DNA of 64,000 bases from Heligmosomoides polygyrus polygyrus (GCA_947396885.1 OX377203.1:29515253-29579252); one strand, 5' to 3'; positions 49,060-62,039 are shown, counted from the first letter of the stretch. Made by a program: numbers and translations. The notes: generated by a model from the sequence alone, not told the origin.

Positions 49060-49831
49060 GACGATACTTTGCTTGGTTGGAAAGTATCTGGCGTCCAGCT
49101 TTATGAAAAGGAAGTAGTTCGCGATCTTGTTGGATGTCATTTTTGGAGAGGAAGCGGCGATCAGGCATTACAGAACTTGACAGGTATTTCGATGTTGGCC
49201 GAATTCTTGCTGAAAGATTGGCAATGAGTTATGCAATACATGAGATATGCGTCTGTCTTTGGGGAGCTGGGAAAACAAATAGGGAGTGCACTCCATGGGT
49301 TGTACTTTTATCTCACGGAGCGTTGGCGGCGTAGTATTGTTTGGAAGTGACCGTCGCGAACGTTGAGGACTTAGGACCAAATAGATAGTGCGTCATCTGT
49401 TATTTTGCTATGTACTGGCCTACAGAGCAACCACAATGGAGGCTAAAACCCTATGTGAGGTGTTCCAAGCTCAGAATTCACGAAGTGGGTTGAAAGATTT
49501 CTTAGATTCACTTCAATATTAGTTCTCTCTCACCTCTAGACACCGCCCTAAGGGGAGATAAGATCCGGTAAAACAACCGGTCCTCCTGATGGGTCCGACA
49601 AAGCGGAGTTTTCTCAAACGATGTTGGCCCCATTCCAAAGAAACAATTGAAATTCGTATTTCTAATTTCTAAATCTCCGCACAACCGCGGGCGCGCTTCA
49701 TATCGTTGGTGAAGAATTGCCTTTGATAATGACATAGAAGAAGCAGAAGCTGGTGCTTCTGCTCAAAACCTGTTCGTCATACCTTCTGAACTACCTAACT
49801 ACTACTAGCTCTAGGCAATGAGTATGTATTA

Positions 49832-52614
49832 GGTTGTCCCATAAGTCCCGCCGTTTTTTTTAAACGATTCACTGCAGATTTCGCCGGCGGTCTCTTGCAT
49901 AGCGCTGCATAGCTTTCGAAAGAGAATGATTTGCTCTATCAGAACGTGTATTTCATTTCTTTTTCATCATGAATTTTGTCAATTTTTAGGTCGTTGAAGT
50001 GAAAAGTGAAAAGTGAAAAAGTAGCCATTTGCGCACTTGTTCTCTAGGTTTGTAATTTTTTGCGCAGTTTTTTATAGCCTTTGAAAGACAATGTTCTGTA
50101 CTAAAAGAATATGTGTTGGTCCTATTTTTTCACTTGTCCGTTCTTGATTTTTAAGGCATCAAATTGGGAATTCCGAATTTCCCGTCCGAATTTTTACCAA
50201 AACTCTGGTTCTGTGGTTGGACTTTTTTGCTTGGTGTTATATGCCGTTTGGAAGAGGATGTCTTTCTTAGTAAGAATTTGTGTCGAGTTTATTGTCTCAC
50301 GCTGATTTCTGTTGAATATCAACAACTGAAGAAGGAGAAGGAGTTGTTGGTGAAGACGATTTTTCTCTTTTGACATCTTGTTGATATTCAATAGAAATCA
50401 ACAAACGCGACAAATATTCTTATAGAGTAAGACATTCTCTTTCGAATGACATATAACATCAACCCAAAAAGTCCAATCACAGAGCAGGAGCTGTCGGCAA
50501 AAATAACCACCGTCCTTCGGACGTCCCAATTTGATGACCTAAAAATCAATAAAGGACAGATGAGCAAATAGCATTAACACATATTGTTGTAGGACAGACA
50601 GGGGTGTGCGTAATTACGATTTACGATTTACGATTTTACGATTTACGGCTAATTTTGCCGAATTTTTTTACGATTTACGATTTACGACATTTTGGGTCGT
50701 AAATCGTAAATTTTCGTAAATGTGATCTTTGACCAACAACCAACTGGCAACCAAATTTATGTGGACTAGGTTATAAAGATGTTCCCACTCTAATGGTCCC
50801 TCTCATAGCTCATTCCCATTTCCCTTTAGAGTTGATTTTTGATGATCTGATATGCTACTGTGTTGTACAATACTTCCTGTTCACAGGCTTCTCGAGTCCG
50901 ACTTTTCTCTCCGCTAACTAACTTTTCCATTTCTCTGACATTGTAAGGGCTGCCGTTTAGAACCTGGCAGGGGAGAAACAAGTGCAATACAATATCAAAA
51001 ATAAGCTCCTGTCTAGGAGGCTGGGCTCCTCCGTTTCCGGTCCAGTGTTAGCAAGGCACATCGCATTCCTACTGCCGAAGGTTGTTCCATTTCAGCCCAT
51101 AATATGTGTTTTGTTTGTATTTCTTTTTCCCGTGACTGCCTTATGCAGCGTTTTGAAGAAATAAATAAATAATAAAAGGACATTGGAAGCAGTTTCTTAG
51201 AGAAAGAGAGACGAGTGTTCTAGCTCCACGTTCTGTTTGGTAATAACGTCGAGTTACTCTGTTTGTAACAGGTACATGCTAACCCTGCCAAACAGAATTG
51301 ACGCAAATCCACGATCGAACATCAATCGTGATTGGAAGCGGGGTCTAAAAAGTTGTTACACTCATGTGGAAAGGATAAACCACTAATGTATATGTCGCAA
51401 AGACGGGCAGCATTGTGAGATGGGAACGCCCCATCGAGTCAGACCGCATTGGATGGGCATGTGATTCAGAAAGGGCGTGTACAGTTGGTACCCTGATCGG
51501 CTGGCATATTTTCGGTCTGTGCTCTGGTTATTATTGCCTGGCGGGCTCCCTCCTACCTATGCTGCTTCCTTCGCGACATGTACCAATGCTTCTATCGGTT
51601 TGCATTGTGCTTTATAGGGCTGAGCAAATTGGAATAAAAACTGCGGTAAAATCGAGCGCTAGCATTCCAAGAAAAGGTCGAAATGGTCTTGACAGTTTTG
51701 ATCTCCATCTCCGGTGGCGTGAATGAGTTTATCGTATTCGCCCTATCTAATCCGCTTACGATGCTGCAGGTTCTCGGAGAGGAAACGGAGCTGGCGAAGG
51801 GTAGCCCGAGCGAGCGCAGGGAGTTATTAAATAGTAGAGCAATACTATAAAGTTTTCGAAATCTTACAAGTGCAGGCTTAAGCAGGAAACCGGCGCGTTC
51901 GTCAGTGGTGAAACTATTTCTTAATTTTTAGTTTTGACAGCGAATTTTTCGCAGTTGTTTCTGCTAATTCCAAGACTAATACGATAGACTACGACTAAGA
52001 GCTTAAGTATAGTTTTTGAATTTACAGTTTTTTGACCTTCCTGAAACGTGTTTAGTTTGGCTTGAATGATGTTCTACTAGCAAGAAGCCGTGAAAAAGCA
52101 ATAGTTTAGTAAGAAAACTGTTCAGCTTAAGCTGAAACTAACACAACAGTTAAATAAACATAGAATCACATCTGATTAATATTAGCAGAAAAAAAGCTTC
52201 AGGAAATTTAGTTGTACTGCACTACAGTTCAGATGACTTACGATTTACGGTTTACGATTTACGATTTACGACGTTTTTCTCGTAATTACGATTTACGATT
52301 TACGAAATTTCGAATTTCATTTACGCACACCCCTAAGGACAGAACATTGTCTTCCAAATACTCGAAAAAACTGCGCAAAAAATTACAAACCTATGCGGAG
52401 AGAACAAGTGCGCAAATGGCTTCTTTTTCACTTTTCACTTTTCACTTCAACGACCTAAAAATTGACAAAATTCATGATGAAAAAAGAAATGCAATACATG
52501 TTCTGAAAGAGCAAATCATTCTCTTTGGAAAGTTATGCAGCGCTATGCAAGAGACCGCCGGCGAAATCTGCAGTGAATCGTTGAAAAAAAACAGCGAAGA
52601 CTTATGGGACAACC
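49832..52614. mobile_element. Long foldback transposon (GGTTGTCCCATAAGTC ends), interrupted
   Basis: The left arm (49832-~50375) and the right arm (~50375-50598 plus 52336-52614) are inverted copies of about 500 bp. The ends GGTTGTCCCATAAGTC / GACTTATGGGACAACC are flanked by TA at 49830-49831 and 52615-52616, as in Tc1/mariner-type elements. No transposase is left. A second transposon (50599-52335) splits the right arm. Confidence 0.85.
50599..52335. mobile_element. Non-autonomous hAT-like element with TTTACGA subterminal repeats
   Basis: Starts CAGGGGTGTGCGTAA and ends TTACGCACACCCCTA, with the 8-bp duplication AGGACAGA at 50591-50598 and 52336-52343. CAGGGG ends and an 8-bp duplication are hAT hallmarks. 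Both ends carry arrays of TTTACGA/TCGTAAA heptamers, plausible transposase-binding sites. The 1.4-kb interior has no transposase; an AAATAAATAAATAAT tail-like stretch lies at 51161-51175. Confidence 0.85.
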
Positions 52615-53334
52615 TAATAATTTGCCCGTATTTCCAATTTTGAAGGGCACAGACTTTTCCTTCTCAATGCCCTCGCAAGAATATTTGCGTAATGCAAAAC
52701 CACGACATGCATTATATTCTTTGCCTGCAAGTGTTCCTCGAGCTTCGTTAAAACCAAAGCGCTCATTACGATTCTAAGACGGAGCTGACGCGAGCCCGAA
52801 ACGAGCTCGGAATACAAACGAAACGTGGGCACCCGCCTTGTCTGGAGTTGTGATCGGGGGAGACAATAAGTTTCAATTGACCTTTGACTGAGCAGAATTA
52901 CAGTGGAACCACTGCTGCCAAACGCTTGCACTGCAAAGAGTGGAGAACTGCTTTACTCAGCAAATACAGGAGCGCACAGCGTAGAAGATTTCAGACAGAC
53001 TAAACATGCTCTGTCGCAAAAATCTACAGTCATTCATGACATGGTCTCCGATGAGTTCAACATTATGCCGCTCTCAAGATTTGGATTGAGAGAACCTTCT
53101 ATTGAAAGAGAACCACGACTAAAAACCAAATTAGAACGAGGGCCCTAGCAATTATTATGAATCTTTCGGCCATAGATAATGGAATGAAAATTCGGTAGTG
53201 AAGGTAATGGTCTCTTCGCTAATCCAGAGTTGTTTTACAGACAGTTGCTTTCTAATGCGTATGTAGAGACTTTACCCTTAAAGAAACGAAAGTCCACAGT
53301 GAAGGTATGTGGAATAGTTGTGCTTTTGAGAGAA

Positions 53335-53695
53335 TTCGTCTAACGAATGAACGAAGGAATAAATTCCATGTCGAAAATATTCGAACAAATGAAGGATCGA
53401 ATTTATTCGTTCATCAGTTTTTCGAATGATCGAAAAACAAATAAGCCCCATTATTCGTTTATTCGAGTATTCGAGTAGTCGAGCAATCTGTTCGCATCAG
53501 TTTCTGCACTCAAAGATTGAAAATTTACTCGATATATTCGAATAAAATCATTCGATTGCCGAATAAATTTGAAATATTCGATTTTCGAATAAAGTTCAAA
53601 CATGGCTCCCTTTCGATATCCGAATTCGAACGAACATTCGAAAATTTAGAAATGTCGAACATTCGACTATTCGAAAGATTATTCGAATAAATTAT
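53335..53695. repeat. TTCGAA/ATTCGAAT-rich tract
   Basis: Dense, imperfect repeats of ATTCG and TTCGAA on both strands, of the same kind as 10978-11170. Any open frame through it is an artefact of composition. Confidence 0.6.
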
Positions 53696-53894
53696 TGAGT
53701 TTTCCTCAGCCGATGAACGCCCTTTGCTGTACGACAACTCAGAACAATTTCGATTGCGAATCTGTTTCGATCAGGAATGCGCCACTATACATAGAAATAA
53801 CTAGAGTAGAAAATTCTTGCAATTGGTCTGCACTGGATGAAGCTCGTCTGAACTACGATATCATAAATAAAGGATAAAAAGATAAATAACGGCG

Positions 53895-54118
53895 TTATTT
53901 AATTCCTTTATGGGACGCGAGGCGCATTCTAATCTTGCGGGACGTGTAGGCAAATTTGAATCCGTATTTGGCCAAGACAAAAACTTACGGTGACCTTTCG
54001 CTAAACAAGCCAGCGTTTTTGCCCTTCCCGAACAAGTCTGACATCAACTCATCAACATCGGAGGGATCAAAGGCCTGGTTGCGACAGCCGGCGCTACCGC
54101 CGACTGCGCCACCGCTCG
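53895..54118 (-). repeat. tRNA-derived SINE copy
   Basis: The A box is intact on the minus strand (GGTGGCGCAGTCGG at about 54110). The B-box region is partly deleted. The body blocks AACAAGTCTGACATCAACTC and GGAGGGATCAAAGGC are recognisable. Confidence 0.65.
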
Positions 54119-54160
54119 CCCTCTCGAACAAGAAGCTGCTAGGAATTCAGAATGGCAGCA

Positions 54161-54161
<1 letters not shown>

Positions 54162-54193
<32 letters not shown>
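54162..54193. repeat. (TA)n microsatellite
   Basis: Sixteen TA dinucleotides in a row. Confidence 0.9.
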
Positions 54194-54195
<2 letters not shown>

Positions 54196-55929
54196 GTTTA
54201 TGAACACATTTCCGTAGTCAGAGTTCAACAAAAGGATAACAGATAGTCGTCATCGACTCCGGTAATTCGACTCTTGGTTTGTGATCTAAAGTTAAACCGT
54301 AATTTGTGTTAAAGTGTTGATCAGACCCTAAACGATTACGCAAACGTTCGAACAATTAACAACAAAAGGATAAGAGATAGTCAAAGAATGAGTGGATCGA
54401 GAACATACCGGTATTTCGATATTGTACCACGTCCCGTAGCGATATGGTCGTTCTCCTATTCTGTTCACACGACCACTGTACATCCTGCCAGACTCCTGAA
54501 TACTTAAAGGATGAGCCCGATGATAATGCCACTAAACAATATGCCTCAAAAGAGGGAAAAATGGAGCAGACAGTAACCTCTGTAACTAGACTATCACAAA
54601 GAAGAGTGTAGGCAAATCTGAAGAATTCGGAAGCACAGAAGGGATCAAAAGGCGTACACTGACACTGTTTAAAAAAGGGCAGCAACGGATGTATTACCCA
54701 CATACATATATGAAGCCGAGAGAAGTTTAAATTCCTTAGAATTGTCGACCTACGACAGAAAATGGTAAATGTTAAATTTCGAATGCTGGAACTCTTCCAG
54801 AAGGCGTGTCAATCGACTGCTGATGCCACCTTCACGATGCAATGTCATGTGACAGCGGGTTCCCTGAGTGTATGCTGGTGGTGGTTCCAAAGTGGGCACT
54901 GCGTTGTAACAGCGTCGATTGTCGCAGCGCTGGACGACGGTGGCACGAGCGACAGAAGGGAAGCCGGAAAGTGAATCACCTTTCACCTTCCACGCTAATC
55001 GACGACGGCCACAACAAGTTGAAGAATGTGGGTGTGGCGCCGCGCGATCGCCACCCGAAGGCATTCGATTCGCTTGCGGATGACGTCTGATTGGAAGCGA
55101 CCGGAAAGCCCACTCGACAAAGCCACTCCTCCTGTGAACGGCAAGAGGAATTCGAGGGGAAGGCGATGCTGGACGGCGGCTTGTGATCGTCGATGATTAA
55201 CAGCAAGAACGCTGGCACTGACTGATCAATACCTGCTCGCAGTCTCAGCTGTACTGCGCCTCGACGCCGCGCAAAAACATCTCCCACGAAACGTTTTCAT
55301 GGACTGGCACAGTCAGCACGGAAACGCTCGACTACAGAGCCGTCCACTCCCACTCCAACGCAAGAGGACTCTCAGTTGCACTAACACCGTCGTCGCGCGC
55401 GAACAGCCGTCGATCTGGTGCCGATGTCCAGTATCCAAACAAGCACTCTAAAGCTGTTTCGAGCGACGTCTGCCTCAAAGTGTTGTTCAGATCAACTTTA
55501 CTTGAATAGGGTAGGAGCCGATAGCAATCAATCGTTATTAAACGGCTGTCTTCACAGTGCCTACTGCGGAGTCGGTACAGCTGCACTCACAATCGCAAGA
55601 TCCGAGTCCACTTCAAGCCATCAAGTTTAGGCAGAAATCAATATTAGCGACCGATATTAGTTGGTCGATTTATTATGATTACCCGCCGGATAGCTTGTTC
55701 AGTATAGTTCCCATTCGAGTCAAGCTCATTTCAAACGCTCAACTATGGCCAAATAAATACCAATAATTTTTACCCCATATGTTATGGCCAATAATTTTGC
55801 GTGCACGATGGATTACCACATGAATGGACAAGTTCTTCCATATTGTACTGATAATACGTTGAAGAGGAGGAGAGCTCAAAGAATAAATCACTGTATGTAA
55901 CGTCGTTAGGATAAGGATAACGGACATAG

Positions 55930-56205
55930 GACAGCGTCGATCAATCCTCTTTGATATGCGCCACGCATTCTACTTCGAAAGAACGTTGTGGAGGCAGTTT
56001 GAATGCGTCCACGACCTAAACAATCATTTAAGGTGGCCAGCCGGGAGTCAGTGTTCTATCCTAACCAAACAAGTTTGGTATCAGTTCATCGATCCCGGAG
56101 GGATGGAAGGCTTAAGAGTTGGTTTGAGTGGGAAACCCGAACCAAGAACCTGGAACCGGTTGCGGGCGACAGTCAGCGCTTTTTTCAACTGTGCTGCCAC
56201 TCGTC
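55930..56205 (-). repeat. tRNA-derived SINE copy
   Basis: ATGCGCCACGCATTCTACTTC, GTGGCCAGCCGG and GGAGGGATGGAAGGCTTA are in order. The B box reads GGTTCGGGTTTCC on the minus strand. Confidence 0.65.
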
Positions 56206-56428
56206 TTCGTCGTTAGTAATTTAACCCTCCAAAAACACGGACATGTTGGCCTGAATTTATTATTAATAATTTTTTACTATTATTCATTAAGTTCCTATTT
56301 ATTCGTCGTTGAAAACACTGATGTTGTGTGCAACCGTGAAAAATCCACCAATTGTTCTAACCCCACCTTCGATAAATCCATGGGTACCGTTTCGATGAGA
56401 GGCCAATAGCTTCACCATATGTTACTTT

Positions 56429-57031
56429 ACGTCAGACTGGACACTTTTCAAAAATCTGCTTCAATTTAAGATAGACATTTTCTAAGAAGGGAAAAATATG
56501 TGTTTTCACTTCATCGAAGAAGTGAATACACTGGTCGAATCTTCATACAGCTTTTAATCCTTTCAGCAGAACTACGACTCTTTAAGTGCAGTGGAAGAAG
56601 CAATAATTTTTTAGTGTATTATAGAAGATCGCGTCATTATTTATCCTCAATTGTTTCTGTGCTACCATTAATTGGTTGAAAAGCTTGAAAGCAGAATTCC
56701 TGTCACCTATTATATACAATGGAAATCGCGACGTACTTTACAATCTACGATGCGATCTCTTCATATGGCAGACCTACAAACTGCTTTTCCGTGTTGTAAG
56801 AAAGTATTCCTAAAACCAATCCTGAAACTAAAAGAATAAGAAATGCTACGAAAATACAGAGTAGTCTTTCTTCGGGACACAAGAACAAAATTTTTCGTTC
56901 ATCGCAACTTTTTTTAAATCGAAAATGTTTTGCGACCTTCTTAGGGAGTGTCTGGTTTAGTTTGGTAGAAATCAATTTTTTTTTGTTGTTGAAAATGTTG
57001 AGCTTGATTTGAAAAGTGCCCAGTTTGACGT
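56429..57031. repeat. Foldback element with GGACACTTTTCAAA ends
   Basis: The left terminus ACGTCAGACTGGACACTTTTC pairs with the right terminus GAAAAGTGCCCAGTTTGACGT, and further inside CATTTTCTAAGAAGG pairs with CCTTCTTAGGGAGTG. No coding sequence. I could not fix a target duplication. Confidence 0.6.
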
Positions 57032-58223
57032 GGAAGCGCTTAGACAACAAGTAATGTATGTGGCTTCCTCCGCTTCAACGTCTTGTTCTGGTTCGGATCC
57101 CGGGAATGTCGAAACTTTCACGAACCTCTCCCTAGGCTTTGTGCGCAGCTCTAGATAGATCAGCTCAATCTTCGACTTCATGGATAAAATAGAACGGTTC
57201 CCCGTAATGCAAGTCTCAGAATGGATTTTGATATATCTTGCAGAATGAAAAGAAATTCGAAAACCTGGCCCGGTTCAGAGGACAACTACCAGACGGCCAC
57301 CATGTTAAGCACCACAGCACTTCAGAAACAGGTTTAATAACTAAAACAGCTTCAGGCCCCTGAGCAAAGAAGACCCATTTGGTTAAGTCTGAAAGGCCGC
57401 AGTGACGAGTAGAGAAACAAAGGTGCTGCCTGAGAGAGCAACCGAAGGCATCAATACATTTGATACAAATAAATGAAGATATGAATGATGCTCATCAAGG
57501 GATGATAGAGTAGAGTCGCCACGACCAAGATTTATGGAGAGACAAAAGCGTCTACAAAGACGAATGGGACCGATGACGGTATTGGCGGAGGATTCCCCAG
57601 TCTCGAAAGATAAAACTGTGATGGACGCCATGTCATTCTCTTCATTGAGAGCCGTAACTAATTCACTTTCTTGAGATGAAAAAAGAACATCACCACGTCA
57701 CGAACGCCCCCATCAGGCTTCTTCTAAAGGCTCTGAACGAGAGATTCGACGGCTTTCGTGTCCTTCATGTGAGGAGAACTCACAGGACTACACTGGAACA
57801 AGAACAACGAGAAGATAGATGACATCTTATTTGAGCAAATGAACGATAAGTGAGACAACAGGCGACAGCAAATCAGCAGAAGTTTACACTTCAGGGCATC
57901 AGTGGCTTCTACTGGAAATAGAATTCATACTGAGGCGCGATGTAGTCAAGCCCGTATCGAATGCGTACGGGATAAAGCTATTTATTAATTGCTCTTCACA
58001 GCTTCCTACTTATAAGTGTTGTTAGTTGGTTTAGCTGAAGATAGGCCTACACTGAGTTTGAAGCCTTTCGCTAACATGAGTTGTGGTGTGAAAGACTTTT
58101 CAAACTGTAACTATACATTTATGAAATGAAAGAGATGATGCTGAGCGAGTGAGGCAGTATGGCTAATAGTGATCCCACCAAACAAGCTGACAAAACGACA
58201 CAACGGTAGTTTCGAAATGCCAA

Positions 58224-61200
58224 TTACGAGCTGCCCACAGCCCTAAACAAACAGGCACACAACCAACGGCTGCCGAATGTACAAAAAGTGGCTTTAACAT
58301 AGTGCGCAGCCGATGCTGTTGACAGAATGACTCAACAGAACAGCATCGCTTTGAAATACACTCGATCGCATCATTGAGAAGAACAAAAGAAACTAACGGG
58401 AGAACACTTACGTTGAACTCTGCTTCATACCGTTTGACTGCAAGCAGTTCAAAACAAAAGAAACTGAATACGGTAAACAGTGAAAGACAGTACCTTGACA
58501 AAGACAGCGTCACCCATCCGCAATCCTCGTAAAAAGTCGAATGTCTCGAAATCTCTGTACAGCAAAACTCGTTGCTCGCAGTCATCGATGGCCAGAAGCA
58601 TCCTGAAATGAGGAAAGACAGTGACTCAATGAACAAAGGGTCATCTTGTTCGTGTATCACGGAAATGGAGCAACAGCCAATTACAGATGACTAACCTCGT
58701 GGTTCTGCCTGAGAGGAAGAAACCCTATTCATTCAAGGCGAGCGAAGAGGACGAGATTAACGACTGCTCACTCAAATAGCACCCACACTGACACAGGTGC
58801 TAGCGCCCTAAGCGGCTTGAGCTGCATGTTTCCATTGATCCCTGTCGCGAGCCAGAGTACTGCAATGAGCTCTCGAGAGACAGGTTCGAAAAAATCCGAC
58901 CAAGGAGTTGGTGGGGTCCAGGCGTTCTCTTGACATTCCGAGAAATGCCGTCTGTGACGGCTCCCGTCCAGCGGGTGTGTGCGAAACGCATTACGTGGCC
59001 GGACCACCTAATTTTCGACGACCTGGCCCATGCGGCAGCGGCTCTTATCTTCGAACGGCGGCGAAGCTCGGAACTCAGACTACGTTCTCTCAATCGTGTC
59101 ACTCCGAGTACCTCTTTCCCGATTCCTCCCTACACGACGCTGCCGCGTGCACATCCTGCTTCGTATCGTCTAGGTCTATGAGTCGTACGTTAGCGCAGGA
59201 AGAACACTGGAGTCGGAGAGATGGCTACGGAGCTGGACATCCTTCGATTTCTTCACGACTTTTTAAACGCTCTCGAAAACTGCACAAGCCGCGTTTCAAT
59301 ATCTCCAGTCCGGCAAAAGCCATTGGCTACAATGACACGTAATTATAGCAATCTGAGTGTTCCCTCTGTTGAGTGAAAATGGGGCGTCAGAACCTTGATC
59401 ATTTATTTCTCAAGAACACCATCTCCCTAAGACATAACTATAATCCAAAGCTCCCACATACATGACCGACGTCCACCGACATTCGCTTTTGGCTCTGCTC
59501 GGTGTTATGGGCACTATGTCCGGCAAAAACGCTTATTAGAAAAGAGCTGGCAACTTGAAGATTTTGTGACTCTAAAGAAGTCGGAATATAAGTGTATAAG
59601 AAAGCAACTCTTACATAGCTTGATCATCAGTTAGCCGCATGACGTTGGTTTTCGGAACCACCGCGTAAACGCTTGGAGTCAGCAAATCACGCGCCAAAAG
59701 CGCGTCTTTTCGTCTGGACTCGCCGTGCTGGTGTTTCAGAAACGCGATCACCCGTGGATCATCGAGCTCGGAAAGCGGCTTCAGCAACGTCCCTGGCTCG
59801 ATCTACAAAACATATTTGGCTTCTTTCCGACTTTCAAGTAAAATACTCGTAGCTTAAGTTGAAAGCTGCATCCATTGCAATTACTGACCTAGAACGTTGA
59901 AAAACACACAATAGAACAGAAAATCGTTCGACTGCACAGAAAAAATTGTTGGAAGAACATGCTAACACGGCGCAATCAAGCCAGAACTACGTACCATTGT
60001 CTTAGAGGCTCCAAGATCAGGATCCTTCAAATCGAATTGGAATCCTATCGTTGGATATTCTAGTAATGCAATCGACGACTCATCTGGAGAGTATCGTCCA
60101 CTCCTGAATAAACACCCCGCAAGTCAAAAAACTTTAAAAAACGATTTAAAAAAAACGAAAAAACGACGTATCGATTTGTAACTGATTCTATTGTAAAGAA
60201 CAAATTGTTTTAGTTTTCGTTGACGATATTTTATTTAAGTGTCTTCTTCCAGGAAAAAAAATAGGCACATACTAGGGCACCTGGTCAGGTCACGCATCTA
60301 GCTCACAAATGGTTGAATGGGGGTTCAAGAATAATGGCTTCTTTCCTTACTTTTTATTTCTTCAAGACCCAATTACTATTCTTTTCCCCTTGAGCTGCGA
60401 TTTGAAAATCATTTGTGTCAAACTACGCTGACAACTGAGCGCAGCGTAGTTTGACAAAGATGCCTAATAAGCAGCGAAAAAAGATAGACAAGCCCACCTA
60501 TTCAACTTTGGTCAACGATTCTACATTAGATTCCGCTTTGCCGAGGATAAAATCAGACATTCAAATAGAATCTGGCTATTCTAGCCATACTAAATAGCTA
60601 GTCCATGTGTCTGACCGCGTCGAGCAGCCTCTGCAAGCTCCGAATCTCGATCGATTTCAGGCACTGAGGTTGAAATCAGACGGGATGAATGGTAATGCAC
60701 ACAGGACGATTCTCGACAATGTCAAGTATCCGTATGCACTGAACACCCTGACTTTGTTATTCAACATAGCAAGACCTAAAGCATCGTGGCTCTGTCGAGC
60801 TAACTGGTTCCAGCAGAAACAATCAGGTGTCTTTAGCGGAATGGCCAAGCCAGTCGCCTGACCTAAATATCATCGATGCGCTATGGAACGAGTTGGAACG
60901 ACATTTGGTTAGCAAGAGAGGCAATAATCTGGAAGAAAAGCTTAGCCAACTCGAGGAAAAAATTAGGGAAATGTGTCAGTCAACAGCGAAGGAATGAATT
61001 GACTCTATCAGACGCTGACAAGCTGCCAAAGACGCCAACGGAGTAGACGAACTCGGCCTGCTTAGTATTAACTGTTGTACGGTTGTTTGTTTTGTCACAT
61101 CGTACGTTTGTTAGTTATTTGAAGTTCACAAAAGATTATGTCAGTATCAGTTCCTCCGAATCTGTCAGTATTTCTCAACAGAAATGTTCAAGCCATGTCC

Positions 61201-62039
61201 TCAATCATATTTAGCCTTGATATGATCTTTATAGAGTAGCGCTTGTATTCGTAACATAACAAAATTTGAAAACGACCCATTAACTTGGAATACAGTTACG
61301 GATAAAAATGCAGAAGCGCACATATAGGATTATGCATTACTGGATACCCACCACTCAACTTCTAGTGCCACCATGTGATTGAACCTCCCTACAAACAGCA
61401 CCCTGATTTAAAAAAATGCCCAGAAAGGACGACAGACAGCAATTACCACTTGCGCGAACGGGAATCATTGATTTAAAATTCAGCTCTCGCTGTCCTAGAA
61501 GGATAAATGATGGCAGACTTTTGTGAAAAGATAAAACACACATTTAGGTCTAGCTCAAGGCCCAATTACCAGACGCACACAGAGTTAGCTTGGAATAGTT
61601 GTAGACGGGTATTTGGTTCTCATGTAAGGCTGAGGCATACAGAAGCCGGATTTCGTTATTCAGCTTCACATATAAAGACGAAAAAAGAACTTAAAATCTT
61701 AGAAACACACCCGTTTGCAACCGAAGTCCCAAGGTCGACCAGAGTCGCCTCCTCTCGTTCTCTACCTGGAACGGCACTACTTCTCGCATAGGAGTCACCC
61801 AAGTGGGAACATCTCGGCGGTGACATATAACTGGAGAGCCGCGCATCCGTATCTACATCGGCGATGACCATGCGGACCATATCGTTCTGGAACACGAAAT
61901 GAGCTATATCTCAGGTTGCAGGGAATTTGGCTTAGACGACTCACAGAAATCTCCTCCTCGTCCAGTTCCAACAGCACACCATCCCAAACCTGCTCATCAC
62001 GATGCATCGTGGGAGGCTCCAGCGCCCGTGTTGAAGTGC
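58224..62039 (-). CDS. Multi-exon gene, protein not recognised
   Basis: Exons in coding order: 62039-61945, 61886-61711, 60103-59995, 59802-59615, 58602-58494, and probably 58437-58412 and 58242-58224 (stop TAA). All internal phases agree and the sites are canonical. Landmarks are MHRDEQVWDGVLLELDEEE, NDMVRMVIADVDTDARLSSY, EATLVDLGTS, YPTIGFQFDLKDPDLGASK, KPLSELDDPRVIAFLKHQH, SVYAVVPKTNVMRL and YRDFETFDFLRGLRMGDAVF. VIADVDTD...ATLVDLGTS faintly recalls a Tudor-type barrel; that is only an impression. The 5' end is not resolved; a possible first exon (ATG at 62493, donor at 62440) does not join in phase. Two of its introns hold transposon remnants. Confidence 0.7.
58760..59342 (-). mobile_element. 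RTE-type LINE fragment (reverse-transcriptase ORF C-terminus)
   Basis: The minus strand encodes SSKIRWSGHVMRFAHTRWTG, TDGISRNVKRTPG and, after a frameshift, PWSDFFEP. This is the conserved tail of RTE-clade LINE ORFs (IRWxGHVMR...RWT...PR..KR..GRP..RWxDFF). The 5' part is missing. Lies in the intron between the exons at 59802-59615 and 58602-58494 of the unnamed gene. Confidence 0.75.
60600..61080 (+). mobile_element. Tc1-like transposase remnant
   Basis: Plus-strand pieces in different frames include SPDLNIIDALWNELERHL, the catalytic C-terminal motif of Tc1 transposases. A short hairpin (TGTCAAACTACGCTG and its complement, 60413-60452) lies upstream. Ends could not be fixed. Lies in an intron of the unnamed minus-strand gene. 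Confidence 0.65.

Larger units (their letters stand above)
34434..58223. other. 23.8-kb region without a recognisable gene
   Basis: No conserved protein could be read on either strand. The region holds the transposons and SINEs listed separately. It also has GC-rich patches with long overlapping open frames on both strands: 40.6-41.7, 45.7-46.1 and 54.8-55.6 kb. One minus-strand stretch at 45.8-46.1 kb has plausible splice signals (TTTTTTGCAG acceptor near 45876), and another at 54.86-55.29 kb has a PPPAYT motif, but neither forms a consistent gene model. Small unannotated genes cannot be excluded. Confidence 0.5.

Noticed and set aside
54750..55290. Overlapping ~100-codon frames on the minus strand, one with a PPPAYT motif
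   Set aside because: The two frames cannot be joined by a plausible intron and no family is recognised; kept only as a remark.
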